Positions 24,496 to 38,363 of a DNA stretch of 57,808 bases are shown here, in pieces. The notes beneath the pieces are model-generated. The model ran no database searches. It saw only the letters and a list, made by a program, of their open reading frames with translations, and was not told where the DNA came from. The DNA lies in the NCBI GenBank assembly GCA_015501595.1, contig JADNRX010000343.1, positions 1-57,808 on the forward strand, read 5' to 3'. Within the stretch, counting starts at the first letter, position 1; the number at the start of each line of letters is the position of its first letter. The translations under genes and the position numbers were made by a program. The stretch comes from Hymenopellis radicata (lineage: Eukaryota; Basidiomycota; Agaricomycetes; Agaricales; Physalacriaceae).

Positions 24496-27400
24496 ATGAC
24501 CTCTCTTGTTGGCTCCGTTCTCGAGCGCGCGCCATCCGGCAGCCATGCTGCTCCCCGTCTGCCGTCATCATTTGGAATATCTGGATTTCCTGTCGCTCAG
24601 CACCGTTCCAAGGGCAAAAGCGCTTTCGTTCGTCGACGAGAGGAAGAGAGCAAAATAGCCGGCCCATCGACACGAATCCGCGAGGTTCCAGTTGTCGTTC
24701 CCCAGAACAAACCCTTCAATCCGGGACCACTGTCTGTTGAATCCGATGTCTCTGAAGACTGGCGCGATGAAATCAGTTGGCAAAACCAGCTTCGGGTAGA
24801 GAACATGACGGATGAAGAGAGAGAAAAGGAGAAGCAAGAGATTTTGGAGCGGTTTGGTTTTGACATTGGAGATATATTGAACAAGGCGAAGGAGACGCGA
24901 GAGAAGAAGAGAAAACGTGAATTAGGTGTGTAGGCATTGCTCTCCGCGTATTCAAGGACTAATATTGACTGCAGATACACTTTCCAATAAGGATCCGTTA
25001 CATGTTAGCTTGCCCGAAGGTAAGGGCCCAATTGCTGTTAAATTCCTTGATTAACACTTCAAAAGTGCCTATAACTGATGAAGAGCCTGATAGAACAGGT
25101 AAAGCTAGACAGCACTGGCTCATCTGGCCGTGCACTCTGACTCGGTTTATTTTATAGCGTCCCCGCCACCATATAGGTCCATATCAGCAGCTACCTCACG
25201 TCCGTCCACGCCAAATCGTCCCCCAAGAAAGTTACGGTTCGCAGAGCTGTCGCCCAAGGACGTGTATGTCTATGAGTCTGCACCTCCGTCTCCGCGTAGA
25301 AAGACGCTTCTTGCCCTCCACCGCCTACCGCTGATGACGAGACCGTGTCCTTGGGTTCCTATAAAGGACCCCTCTTCAAAAACAACACCGAGCCCGAACC
25401 CGAGGAAGGCACTCCCGAGTATATCAGACGTCGCTACTTCCCTTCCGCTCCCGCCACCAATCCAGACCTTGAATGGATGAAGGCTGCCATATCGGACACC
25501 CGTCGAGCGATGCTTCTCCGCTTGATCAAGTGAGGTTTGATCTCTCTGGCACTCCAATACCACGCGCAAAGTCTCTCGCCCTACCTACTCATCTCGGCCT
25601 CCATCACCATGCCGAAGGTTCCCATGCAGGCTACACCATAGACGACATTTTCTTGCTGGCACGTTCCACGGTGGTCGCGCAGAGGGCCGCGATGCTCGGT
25701 GTTCTTGTCGGTGTCGCGAAATGGCTCAGAGACGGATGTCCTGGTGTAGAACAAGATGTATCGCGCGACATTCCCTCAAAAACTCTTCCTCTACTGAAAC
25801 GGATTTTATTTGCCGGCTTGGAAGTGTTACCAGAAAAGGCAGCGTTGGCGCTCGCGGTATTGATGTGGTTTGGCAGTGCCTCATTGGTTGGAAACACGGG
25901 AAATAGCCGCACTCGAGGTTGATCTAGAGGACCTTGAATACCAGTTTGGTGAAGTCGAGCTAAATCTGCCGGGCTCGACGACTTCTTCACCTGCTCCATC
26001 TGTTTCTGCACTCATTGATGTAATTCCCTTGACAAAGTCCTTCCTCAGATAGCTCCCCTTGTTATCTCTCCGCCCGATTTTGGCACCACGGAGTCTCAAC
26101 GCAACCTGACCTCCAATCAGCACCAGCTACTCTCCGTTGTTACACGGATAGCCAAGCATTCGACCAGCGCCGCGGAAGCTATTGTGCAAACACCTCGTCT
26201 GGTAGCTGGCATTGTCAACACCTTCCTCCTCCTCCCCGTGACTCCATCCCCATCCGCCTTGAAATGCCTCACGACTCTCGTCGTCGCTTCCCGGTCTAAT
26301 GCACAAGCCATATGCGATCCCGCCGATGCGCTCCTCAAATTCGTGACTGGCTCGCCGCCTGATCCGGACTTGCTGATTGGGACCTTGTGCGTCTACGCTG
26401 CGTTGGCCAAGTACGGGCTGTACTCGCACTCCGCTACCGACGCGCAGGAGCTGTGGATGCGGCTGGGGACGCATGTGGCCTCGCTGCGCTCATCACGCAA
26501 GCCTCGGGACGTGAAAGTCGTCGAGGCGTGGGCGGCGTTGTTGGAAGCGTGGATGATATGTGCGCGGGATCCGCACCGGACGAGTCCAAGTCACGATATA
26601 TTGTGGAGCCGCGTTGTTGCGTGGGGGTGGGGTGATGATGTGCTGGCGCTTAATGCGTTGAGTACGGAAGCTCAGGATGTTATTACCTTGAGGATGGTGT
26701 CGACGCAGAGTGCCATATGGGGGTGTATATCGGCGTGGCTGGAGGGTGCGCGCATTAACGCTGTTCGCGGTGGAGAAGCTGAGCGCGAGGCGGCGTTGAC
26801 GATGTTGAAGGCTGATTTTGAGTCGCCTAGTGGGACGGGCCAGCGCGCCATGGGTGCTACGGTTGCAGGGCTTAAGACGGAACTGGAGGTCTTGAAGCAC
26901 ACATTACAGATATCAACGTTGGCGAATGCGGCAGTGTATGCTTCGTCATTGGCATCGATACTGCGCTTGTCGCTAGCGTGCTCTACGACTTTCGATCTCC
27001 CTATTCCCGAGATATCCCAGCTGTGCGCGTCTCTCGTGTCAAGTCCTGTGTGGTCGATGGCGGACAAGGCGAGTTTGGCGGGCTTGTACGGTAAGGTGCT
27101 TTCTCGACAGTTATCATCTTTGTTGGTGCAGTATCTGCGCTTTGCGCGGACGCTGCCTGGGACCACGGAAGATATGTGGCTGGCGCAAGCTTTTGCGATC
27201 ATACTCCGACTCCGTGTCGGCGATGAAGATGTCGCTCTCGATCTGCTCGGCGATGTTCTTCTTGCAGTGAACAGCGAGTGGGCGAAGCCACGGGGGCTCG
27301 TCGTTCCGCAGGTCATCTGGGATCGGGGTGGGCTGCAAGTTCTGCTCCCCATCTTCACACACGTCGTTCAGCCCTCCGAGAATGTGCGCGTTGCGCCGGT

Positions 27401-28496
27401 TATCGCTTCTCCCAAATCCATCATGGAGTCAACGACACTGCGCGTGCCGACCTTTGTGTTGCTCATGACGGACTGGAACCCCGCTGGGCTGCCGCTCACG
27501 CGTGACTGGGCATTGGCGCCGCTTGACCACATTTTGCGCTCGGGGCACGCCGCGTCAGTGTTCAAGCGCAAAGGGATCTTTCCCGAGACGTGGGATACCT
27601 CGGAGACGGAGATCGTTCGCGCGAGCTTGTTGCTGGCGAAGCTGGCAAGGGAGCTCGTGCGGCGCTTTGCGTCTGCGTTGGTGCGGAGCGCGTGCATGTC
27701 CCGGAATGAGGCCGTCTTTGGGTGCATGAAGGTGTTCATGCTGGAGCACGAGCAGGAGCATGATGAAGGGACTGATGAGGTTTTCCGCGATGCTGTTGTC
27801 GGGCAGCTGATGGACGACCTTGTTGCGCCGTTCACTTTGCAGCATGCGCGCGCAGACGAGGATGAGGACGACGATCTGGAGGTGGTGGCGAAGCGGTTCC
27901 TGGGGGCTACGCCGTTCTATCAGTATTACACCGACTTTGTCGCGCTGTACGATGCGGTGTCCTTTGCGCATCCGCTGTTCACGCGGCTCCTCCTGCCGCC
28001 GACGAGCATGCGGTATGCGGTGGACTACCGCAGGCATCTCTGGGTGGACTTTGGACATCTGATGAAGAACGTAAGGGTTCATGTAGATGCGGTGATTGCG
28101 GGCGGTCTGCGGGAGTATCTCTACCCGGCCGAGACGAACAACGAGATGATCCGCGCATATTTGCGCGTTCTGTTCACCGATGCGGGGGCGGCGCAGGGCT
28201 TTACGCGGCTTGTTGCGCTGCATCATGTCTCATGCAGTGTGTGGCCTGACTTGAAGAAGGTGAAGGGCGCTGAGGATGAGGAGGCGAAGAAGCTGTTTAA
28301 CCTCGTTGTGGGGCAGGGAACGGCGGCTGTGGTTGGGGATGTGATGTGTTATACGCAGAGGTCGGAGGGCGGCGTTGTCGTTCCTCCTCCGCAGTGTTTT
28401 GAGTTGGGAGAGGGTGTCAAGGCTGAAAGGATAGTGCTTATTAGGAGATGGTGTGCTAGTGATGTTGCGGAGAAGATGGTGGCTTTATATACGTAG
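24496..28496 (+). CDS. RPAP1: RNA polymerase II-associated protein 1 (RPAP1/Rba50 family), with frame breaks
   Basis: Assembly factor that helps build RNA polymerase II and link it to its regulators. Exon 1 (24496-24925) carries the RPAP1 N-terminal motif around ISWQNQLRVENMTDEEREKE and EILERFGFDIG. Later exons hold the second conserved block, RFAELSPKDVYVY and then RFDLSGTPIP with LPTHLGLHHHAEG. A long open exon ends at 28496 and encodes the helical C-terminus. Between about 25310 and 26045 the reading frame moves by one base about five times (near 25317, 25475, twice near 25860-25890, and near 26040), each time as if one base were missing. Introns of normal size cannot explain this. The 770-codon C-terminal frame is clean. 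Sequence errors in this patch, or a decaying gene, are the two options. Confidence 0.85.
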
Positions 28497-29163
28497 TGTA
28501 CGTAGTATCGGGTTGCATCGCGGTGGACCAAATTCGTAGAACTTGCGAATGTCGAGCTCTCTAAGCGACCTTCCACGGACATGCGTGGTCTGTAGATTTT
28601 TGGCGAATTTGAACTTATTCTCTCGGACTATGAACATGTGTTGGCGTATACAAATGGAGAGTCGCAGGCATTGGTTTTGTTGGATTTTAGTGATCGAGCC
28701 GCGAAGGTTGAGATAGGTGACGAGCTTGGTAACGAGTGGCAGCTCGTGCTGGGAAACTCCGCAGTTGAGGACGGCACAGGAAGATTGTACGTTTCGCTTT
28801 GAGCTGGGTGTAGACGTCCTCGCGACTCAACCAACAATAGATAGTTACTAGAAATTTGTTTGGAAACCCCGAATCTTACAGGTCTTGCAATTGATTGGCA
28901 CACGAAAACAAGAATACTGTAGTATTTCGACCGTAAGTTCACAAAATTTTGAATTTTTCGACCTTCCCACGCCCGATAAGTGATCGGAGGCGTTTTCCGG
29001 TGTCCGATAAGGAAATTCAGAGGCCTTGTGACCTGTGACGTGAACTTACGGTCGAAATAGGACAGTACAACATACATGTGTACTGAAAACTGCAGCAGAA
29101 TAAATATGTTACAAGGGATATCACAAACCAAAGATCAATACAGACAACGAACACCGTGCGCAT
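28497..29163. other. Intergenic between convergent RPAP1 and MCM4
   Basis: Holds the 3' ends of both genes and a small inverted-repeat element at 28917-29065 (listed separately). No gene seen. Confidence 0.6.
28917..29065. mobile_element. 149-bp MITE-like element with TA target duplication
   Basis: Terminal inverted repeats of about 26 bp: the left end contains TATTTCGACCGTAAGTTCAC, and its reverse complement closes the right end, with outer CTGT/ACAG and a two-base mismatch. TA lies directly outside both ends (28915-28916 and 29066-29067), as for Tc1/mariner-derived MITEs. No coding capacity. Confidence 0.75.
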
Positions 29164-32421
<3,258 letters not shown>

Positions 32422-32498
32422 GGTGATGGTAGGAGACAAGCGTAAATTGACGCGACGCGTGACAGTTGTCACTCTTTCACTTTTAACCACTCACCACC
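32422..32498. promoter_or_regulatory. Divergent MCM4/ORC3 promoter with an MCB-type ACGCGT site
   Basis: Seventy-seven bases separate the MCM4 and ORC3 start codons. Bases 32455-32460 read ACGCGT inside GACGCGACGCGTGAC. In ascomycete yeasts this hexamer (MCB) is bound by MBF and drives G1/S expression of replication genes; use in this fungus is inference. Confidence 0.6.
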
Positions 32499-35312
32499 AT
32501 GAAGGCGACGGCAGCAACGCCTGTCAACCTCGATGACCCCAGCGAGGTGGGCGACTTTATAGAAATTTCAATATACTGGCTGACGCATGCCATAGGCGAC
32601 CTTTGTGATACCATTTATTGCTCTTTCAAATAATAATGACACTCACAAAAAATAAAAGTTTCGATTTGGCTGGGTTCGATCGCGTGATGTCACCGGCCTC
32701 GGGCAAGATTGCAGCTTAGGATTCAACACTTTTCGCCTTGGTTTGGCCAGTAGAACTTCATGGCTATACAGCTAACATTATCATCGAGCTTCCTGTAGCC
32801 CAGAATGGTCTGAACCCATGACGGTAAACGAGCACCCGTCGCGTCGCCACTGTGACATCAGGCGATCGAACCCAGCCAAATCGAAACTTTTTTTTTTTGT
32901 GAGTGTCATTATTATTTGAAAGAGCAATAACGGTCAGGGCCTTCTTCATGGCAGTGGCATCTGCTGACTGGGTACAAGACACCGGCGACGACGACTGGGA
33001 CGAGGAATTTGACGAGGACCACGACGAGGTTCCAGAGCTGCGCTGGGATGCGTACAAGTCCGCCTGGAAGCACTGTCTGGACAGGATCCAAGTACGTTCC
33101 GTATCAACGCTGCACTTACCCTTGTTAACGGCAAGCAAACAGCACATCGTTCACAAGCTGCACGAACCTGTCGTAAACTCTATTTCTCAGCAAATCGGAG
33201 ATGCATATTCACAGACACTGCCAGGCCTACCACACTCGGAATTGCCTGTAATCGCTGTGTCTAGTACGCTCTCACGTCTTCATACTATTCCCCGACTGAG
33301 ACGTGTACAGATCTTGGAGGAGGGAGCACTTTTCTCGACGAGCTTACCCGACATCTGGATCCCGACGAAGACGATGAAGAACCCTCTATATACACCAATC
33401 ATATATCCCCGGCGCAGTGTCCGAACATTACCAACGGAATGAGGGCGTTGATAACAGGCTTCACAAAAAGGCCCCCTGACAAGAGGAAAAGTTCGTTCAT
33501 CCTCCCATATTCATACCGCGACATTCATCAATATAGCAGCTCCAAGGACTACGGCTTCATCCTCGCTTGCCAGTTACGATATAACCATATTGGATGCGTG
33601 GTATAGCGCCGTCAGAAAAGATAGAGGTATGTCCTGCCTTTCGACGCGTAACAATATTGAAGACCTCCTGTAGAGAAGCGCGATCAACCGCTCCCCAACC
33701 TCGTAGTCTTGTTACATGACTTTGAGCGCTTTGATCCTTCTATAATGCAGGACATACTCTACATCTGTAGTCTCCACATTCCAAAAATCCCTATCGTCTT
33801 CGTCGTATCCCTCTTATCGCCACAATCCCCCACCTATCTGCACGTCACATACCCGCGCTCGACATTGGCGGTATTGCGCATACGACAATTCTCCGTCCCA
33901 TCTGGCGCACATTTACTAGACGAAATCATTCTCGGGTAATACGCTCGATATTTCGGTTCATTTCATCGACTTATGAACTTTATAGACCTTCTTCAGCAAT
34001 GACTTCAGACCCGATATCATACTTGGCCCTGCGGCGCTTAGCTTCATCGTCGACCAGTTCGAGCGGTACGACTCTTCCGTCGAAAGTCTAATTCACACAC
34101 TTCAAGTACATCTGTTCTCTGTTATTGTTTATAATTCTTGTTGACACCCTCGCCAGCTCGCTTACCTGAAGCATTTTACTCACGAGCCGCTCAGTCTTCT
34201 TTGCTACACGATGCCCAGTGAATCCGAAAGCTTTTCATTCGAAAGCCTTCTGTTCACACGCCTTGTCACCGAGAAGGACGTAGACGTGGACGCATGGACG
34301 CGGGTGACGCTCGGTAACAAGGTTCTCAACGCCCGAGACGAGCTCTACGAGTCGGCGCAAGTGAAGCGCGTAGGATTCGGCTTGCTCCGACTCGTGTATC
34401 AGTTCTTGTGTGGCACGGCTTCAAAGCTCCGAGCATGTCACCGTTAAAGCTCGCGTGTAAAATGGCGAATAGGAAGATTCTCAGCGATGTTGATGTGCTG
34501 GTGGCGAAGATCAAGTATGGCGCGTCGTTCGAAGTGGTCTTTATGCTAACTTTGTTGTAGAAACCTCAAACTTTCCGAGGTGGAACTTCTACTGTCCGAA
34601 ATGCATGACTATTTTGAGGAAGCGTCAGACGAAAGGAATGCTATCGTTAATCTTCAAGACATGGAGGATGGCAGACGCGCAAAGTCCGGGTTAGCTCATT
34701 GGTTCCATGAATACATCGAGTACGTCCTGTTATTCTGATTTGACTTATTTCCTGATTGCTTCATTCAGAGACACTGCTGCGCCTCTCGACGACCTCACGC
34801 TGGCCGAAGTCTGGTATACTGGTCTGACTCCGTATCCGATGGAGGTACGTCCTCATCCTTTCCTCTTGCAATCTCAACTTGATGTCTTACAGCTCATCAA
34901 CCCCTCTATGCGATCCACCGTAGTCGGCGGGCTTCTCCGGCCATACGAGTTTGCCTCCCCTCCATCCTCTGAGTCGGTCTGGGCGGGATCCATCGCCGAT
35001 CTGCCTGATACCAGCATCCTCTTCCAGCGGTACCTCGACAGTGGCCGGATGATCAATGTGTACGACTGGTACGAGTCATTCCGGGGCGTGTTGGAGATGC
35101 AGAGGGAGGAGGGGAGAGCGTCGCCGAGGAAGAAGGGGAAGGGGAAGGCTAAGGCAAAAGATAAGAAGGATGAAAAAAAGTGGCAGTTGGAGTGTCAGGC
35201 AAGGTTTATGAGGGCGCTTCATGAGTTGGATTATATGGGCTTTTTGAAGCATACGGGGAGGAAGGCGGATCATGTTTTGAAGACTGTGTTTGAGATTGGG
35301 GATGATGAGTAG
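32499..35312 (+). CDS. ORC3: Origin recognition complex subunit 3, interrupted by a MITE-like insertion
   Basis: ORC subunit that binds replication origins and loads MCM2-7. Exon 1 is 32499-32546 (MKATAATPVNLDDPSE). Exon 2 starts at 32596 and is broken at 32617 by a 310-bp element. Without it, exon 2 ends at 32932 and joins exon 3 (32979) to read TFVIPFNDTGDDDWDEEFDE. Later exons: 33143-33263, 33311-33490, 33540-33626, 33674-33935, 33997-34105, 34157-34514, 34561-34719, 34769-34844, 34893-35312. Landmarks: VVLLHDFERFDPS, ILGPAALSFIVDQFERYDSS, FTHEPLSLLC, and the C-terminus RFMRALHELDYMGFLKHTGR. In exon 9, near 34410, one base appears missing: the reading moves from RLVYQFL to WHGFKAPSMSPLKLACK. 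An in-frame ATG at 32948, inside the former intron, could restart translation after the insertion. Function in this allele is therefore doubtful. Confidence 0.9.
32618..32927. mobile_element. 310-bp MITE-like element inserted in ORC3 exon 2
   Basis: Terminal inverted repeats of about 76 bp with few mismatches. The left end begins TTGCTCTTTCAAATAATAAT and the right end closes with its reverse complement. TA flanks both ends (32616-32617, 32928-32929), as for Tc1/mariner-type MITEs. The inner ~155 bp code for nothing recognisable. Removing the element plus one TA restores an open ORC3 exon. Confidence 0.85.
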
Positions 35313-37179
35313 AGCGGTAGGTTATGTCAAGGTTATGTATATATAGCCTCAGATACGTTCGAGGTCGTTCGATATGATGAGCTTTGACATGATTGTATTC
35401 AGGCTCCAAGCGTTCCCGGGTGGCACGGAACGTAATTATGAATCCTGCTGTCAAAAGTTCCACGACACAATTGTGATGTCTTCACTCTTCTGACGAACTC
35501 GGGTAACACCCACAGAATTTAATGAGAAGATTTGTTAAGCCTTATCCCCAACAGCGTCAGAAATGGCCTCGAAACTGAACCTAGAACTTCACCTTTTCCT
35601 CAAGCAAAAAGCCCGGCCGGAGAGGCCACATTACATCTTACATGGTTACTAATTCGAGTCCAGAAGGCAGAACACTTAAAGGAGGCGGTTCGCAGGTCTT
35701 GGGAGCCGCCGAAGCCACCTCCTCGTTTCCCGAATCATAAAACGCGAGTACGAGGCAATAGCTGAGTCCCTGAGAGTAGTCGAGACCCAAATCGAGTTGA
35801 ATCTGATAAAACTTCATGAGAAGTAAATGTGAATATTTGATCATGAATGGGAAAACGCGCACTTTTCAGAACTCTGAGATAAGCCTGTCCAGCGAGGGCA
35901 GCAGACGGGGTATACAGATCCAGATCTCCTGGTCCCCGGCCAAGTGAACGTCCCTGGGTGGCGCTTTGAGGTGGCGACGTTCTCGACCTCACTAGTACTT
36001 CTGGAATCCAAAAGTCCGCCCGGGTCCAATGTCATGTCGTGGGGTTCTGAAGCGTTGTACCGGAGGATAAAGTCGACTTCGTCGTCCCTCGAAGGCGCCA
36101 ACGCGTCGAAAGTGAAACTACAAGCTGGAGGTCCTCGTGGTTCAGGTCCAAGGTTGAACGTTGAACTTCCACATTAGGCTCAGGGTTGATCGACGTCGTC
36201 CTCAACCTGCAACGTCGACGTCGATTCTATCCTCGAGCTCTCTGCGCCACTGCGCCTCTGCGTCTCCGGAACTGCGAATGGCCAACCTTATGGGCTTATT
36301 TAACATGAAATCTGCCCTGGAACACGATGGAAGCCAACCTTGACACTGATTTCTCAGTTTCTTGTCGACGGAATGGGCTGCGATAGGACCCGGGACCTCC
36401 AGCGATTTTTGGCCTTTCTTGACCTCAAAAACGACCAAAATTCCCGCGCAAGATAGGCCTTTTGAGGCGCGTTTGGGACAAAGTCCGGCGCGATTTTAAT
36501 TTAGGCCTTTTGAGGCCAAACTTGGAGTCACAGGGGAAATTTTGACAGTGACACCCATTATTGAAACTCTTATCCCATCATCATAGGACCCCGCTAAGGC
36601 CGTCAGAGTGTGACGAGGATGAGGAAGACAACCTAGAAGAGGTAGGAAGCTTACGGCGGCCAAAGTCAACGAAAAAAACATGCGGAAGAAGAAAAAATGA
36701 CATACCACGTGACAAACCCCATTTGAGCCAAAATCGTTGGCCTTTCCTGAACGTCGCCATGGCCGGAGGTTGAGGGGAGCTTCCCGGGTCCTGCTGCGAT
36801 GCACCATGTAAAACTCTTCAGAATCTCTGTTTTCTGAACTCTCCTCTTTTCCTACCGCGGTTCTCGACGACCTGAGGAACGACAACATCATGAGTTCAGG
36901 CTTTCTCTCACTCCAGCAGTACGTATTCGCTTACTCCGATGTTGAGACATAAATTGAACTAACATGATGTTATCGACTCGCAGCCTTGTAGTGGGAAAGC
37001 AACCTAATTAGGTGTCATGGCACCACGATCAGGGTGATGTGGAGTTTGGTCGTAAATCCAACGGCCGCTTTCTTACATCACGCAGGCTTCGCACCCCACA
37101 TTTGTTCAGGTCTAAACAAGGGTTTTAACAATGGTAATCGTCGGGCGAGTTTGCACACTCTCTACTACAAACTCTCATC
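35313..37179. other. Long non-coding stretch, possible gene remains
   Basis: No supported gene. Two overlapping minus-strand frames at 35735-36101 have no recognisable domain. Two direct copies of TAGGCCTTTTGAGGC lie at 36454-36468 and 36502-36516. The promoter of the dehydrogenase at 37180 should lie at the right end. Confidence 0.4.
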
Positions 37180-38217
37180 ATGCCCACCATCTGGTTCAGT
37201 GCGTGTTTCTCTCTTTGCGCTAAACATGGCTCATCTCTACGACAACTGACAGTAACTGGCGCGTCGTCTGGCATTGGAAAATGTATGGTCGAACAACTCC
37301 TGATCGCAGACAACGACGCCATCATCATCGCCGCCGTGCGCCAACCCGAGCTGTTCCCTACCCAGCTATCCGTTTCTACCGACGCCTATCCTGCCTCTAA
37401 GCTTGATGTCGTCCATCTCGACCTCTTCGACCGGCTGACCTTTAAGCCCGCTCTGACTTATGTCTTGGAAAAGCACGGCAAGCTGGACTTCTTCATTGGC
37501 TGCGCTGGCATTGGAGGCGACCTCAGTGAAATCGAGGGTTTACCGCAGCAAGTCATAACCGACAACTTCGAGGTTAACTTTTTTGGCACCTTTGGGGTCA
37601 TGAAGACGTCGGTCGAACTGTTTCGCTTGAAGGGCGGTTTCAAGATATTCCAGGTACGTCTCGGCGTGTGGCAAGACGCGTGTCTAACCTATCACAGTTT
37701 ACTTCTGAAACAGCTATTCATCCGTTCCCCGGAACAGGCTGGTACGGCGCAAGCAAAGCTGGTATGCTCTCCTGCAAGAATGTCAAATAAGATCTAATTC
37801 CTGGCGTGCTCCAGCTCTCGAAAACCTGCTGGGAACATACACTCAAGAACTAGCACCGTCATGGAACATCCAGGTATTCCGGGATCTTTCCTTTAACGAC
37901 TACAGTTTTGACTTCCACTTCAGATCCATTGCATCGCGCTAGGCGCGTATCTAACCCGCATGTCGCAGAACATCACTGTCTTCCCGATACATCCGGCGTA
38001 CGTCGGAACTCACATGGAGAGTGCGATTCGTCCCCTCTGCATGGGGCTAGAAAGACCGACGGCGGCGCAGGGCGCGGCGGAGTGTCTGGCTGTTATCACC
38101 AGGGCGGATGTGGAAACACCTTTCCATCTTATCGTCGGTCAGGATAGCAAGGCATTGATGGAGATGAAGAAGATCGAACTCGAGAAGTCTTTGGCGTTCT
38201 ATAACAAGTGGGTATGA
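37180..38217 (+). CDS. Short-chain dehydrogenase/reductase
   Basis: NAD(P)-dependent oxidoreductase of the classical SDR family; substrate unknown. Exons 37180-37198, 37253-37653, 37698-37761, 37815-37873 and 37924-38217 give 278 residues. The first intron rejoins the cofactor motif as WFITGASSGIGK, which fixes the start MPTIWF. The usual N-N-A-G strand is G-C-A-G here (FFIGCAGIGG). The active-site pair is Tyr156 and Lys160 (GWYGASKAALE), with a candidate Ser in FTSETA. A loop after CIALGAYLTRMS carries the substrate-binding part. All junctions are canonical and the sum of exons is divisible by three. The loss of the Asn in N-N-A-G is unusual but seen in some atypical SDRs. Confidence 0.88.
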
Positions 38218-38363
38218 TAAAGTCGAGCCGTGGATACATGATAGGAAATATATCTCAATTACACTATCGCCATGTTCAAACGACTCATTGCCATCCTACA
38301 TCGAAGTACACCCAAGCCACCAATAAATATATAATACACCCTGACCAACGTCGCCACACCAAA

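Noticed and set aside
26672..28226. Long minus-strand frames opposite the RPAP1 C-terminal exon
   Set aside because: Codon-bias shadows of a well-supported gene; no domain and no splice context.
32640..32880. tRNA-like internal promoter in the ORC3 insertion (GGTTCGATCG resembles a B box)
   Set aside because: It is present twice because it lies in the inverted repeats, no A box at the right distance, and no cloverleaf could be drawn.
36454..36516. Two TAGGCCTTTTGAGGC repeats as a regulatory array
   Set aside because: Only two exact copies in unannotated sequence with no nearby gene start.
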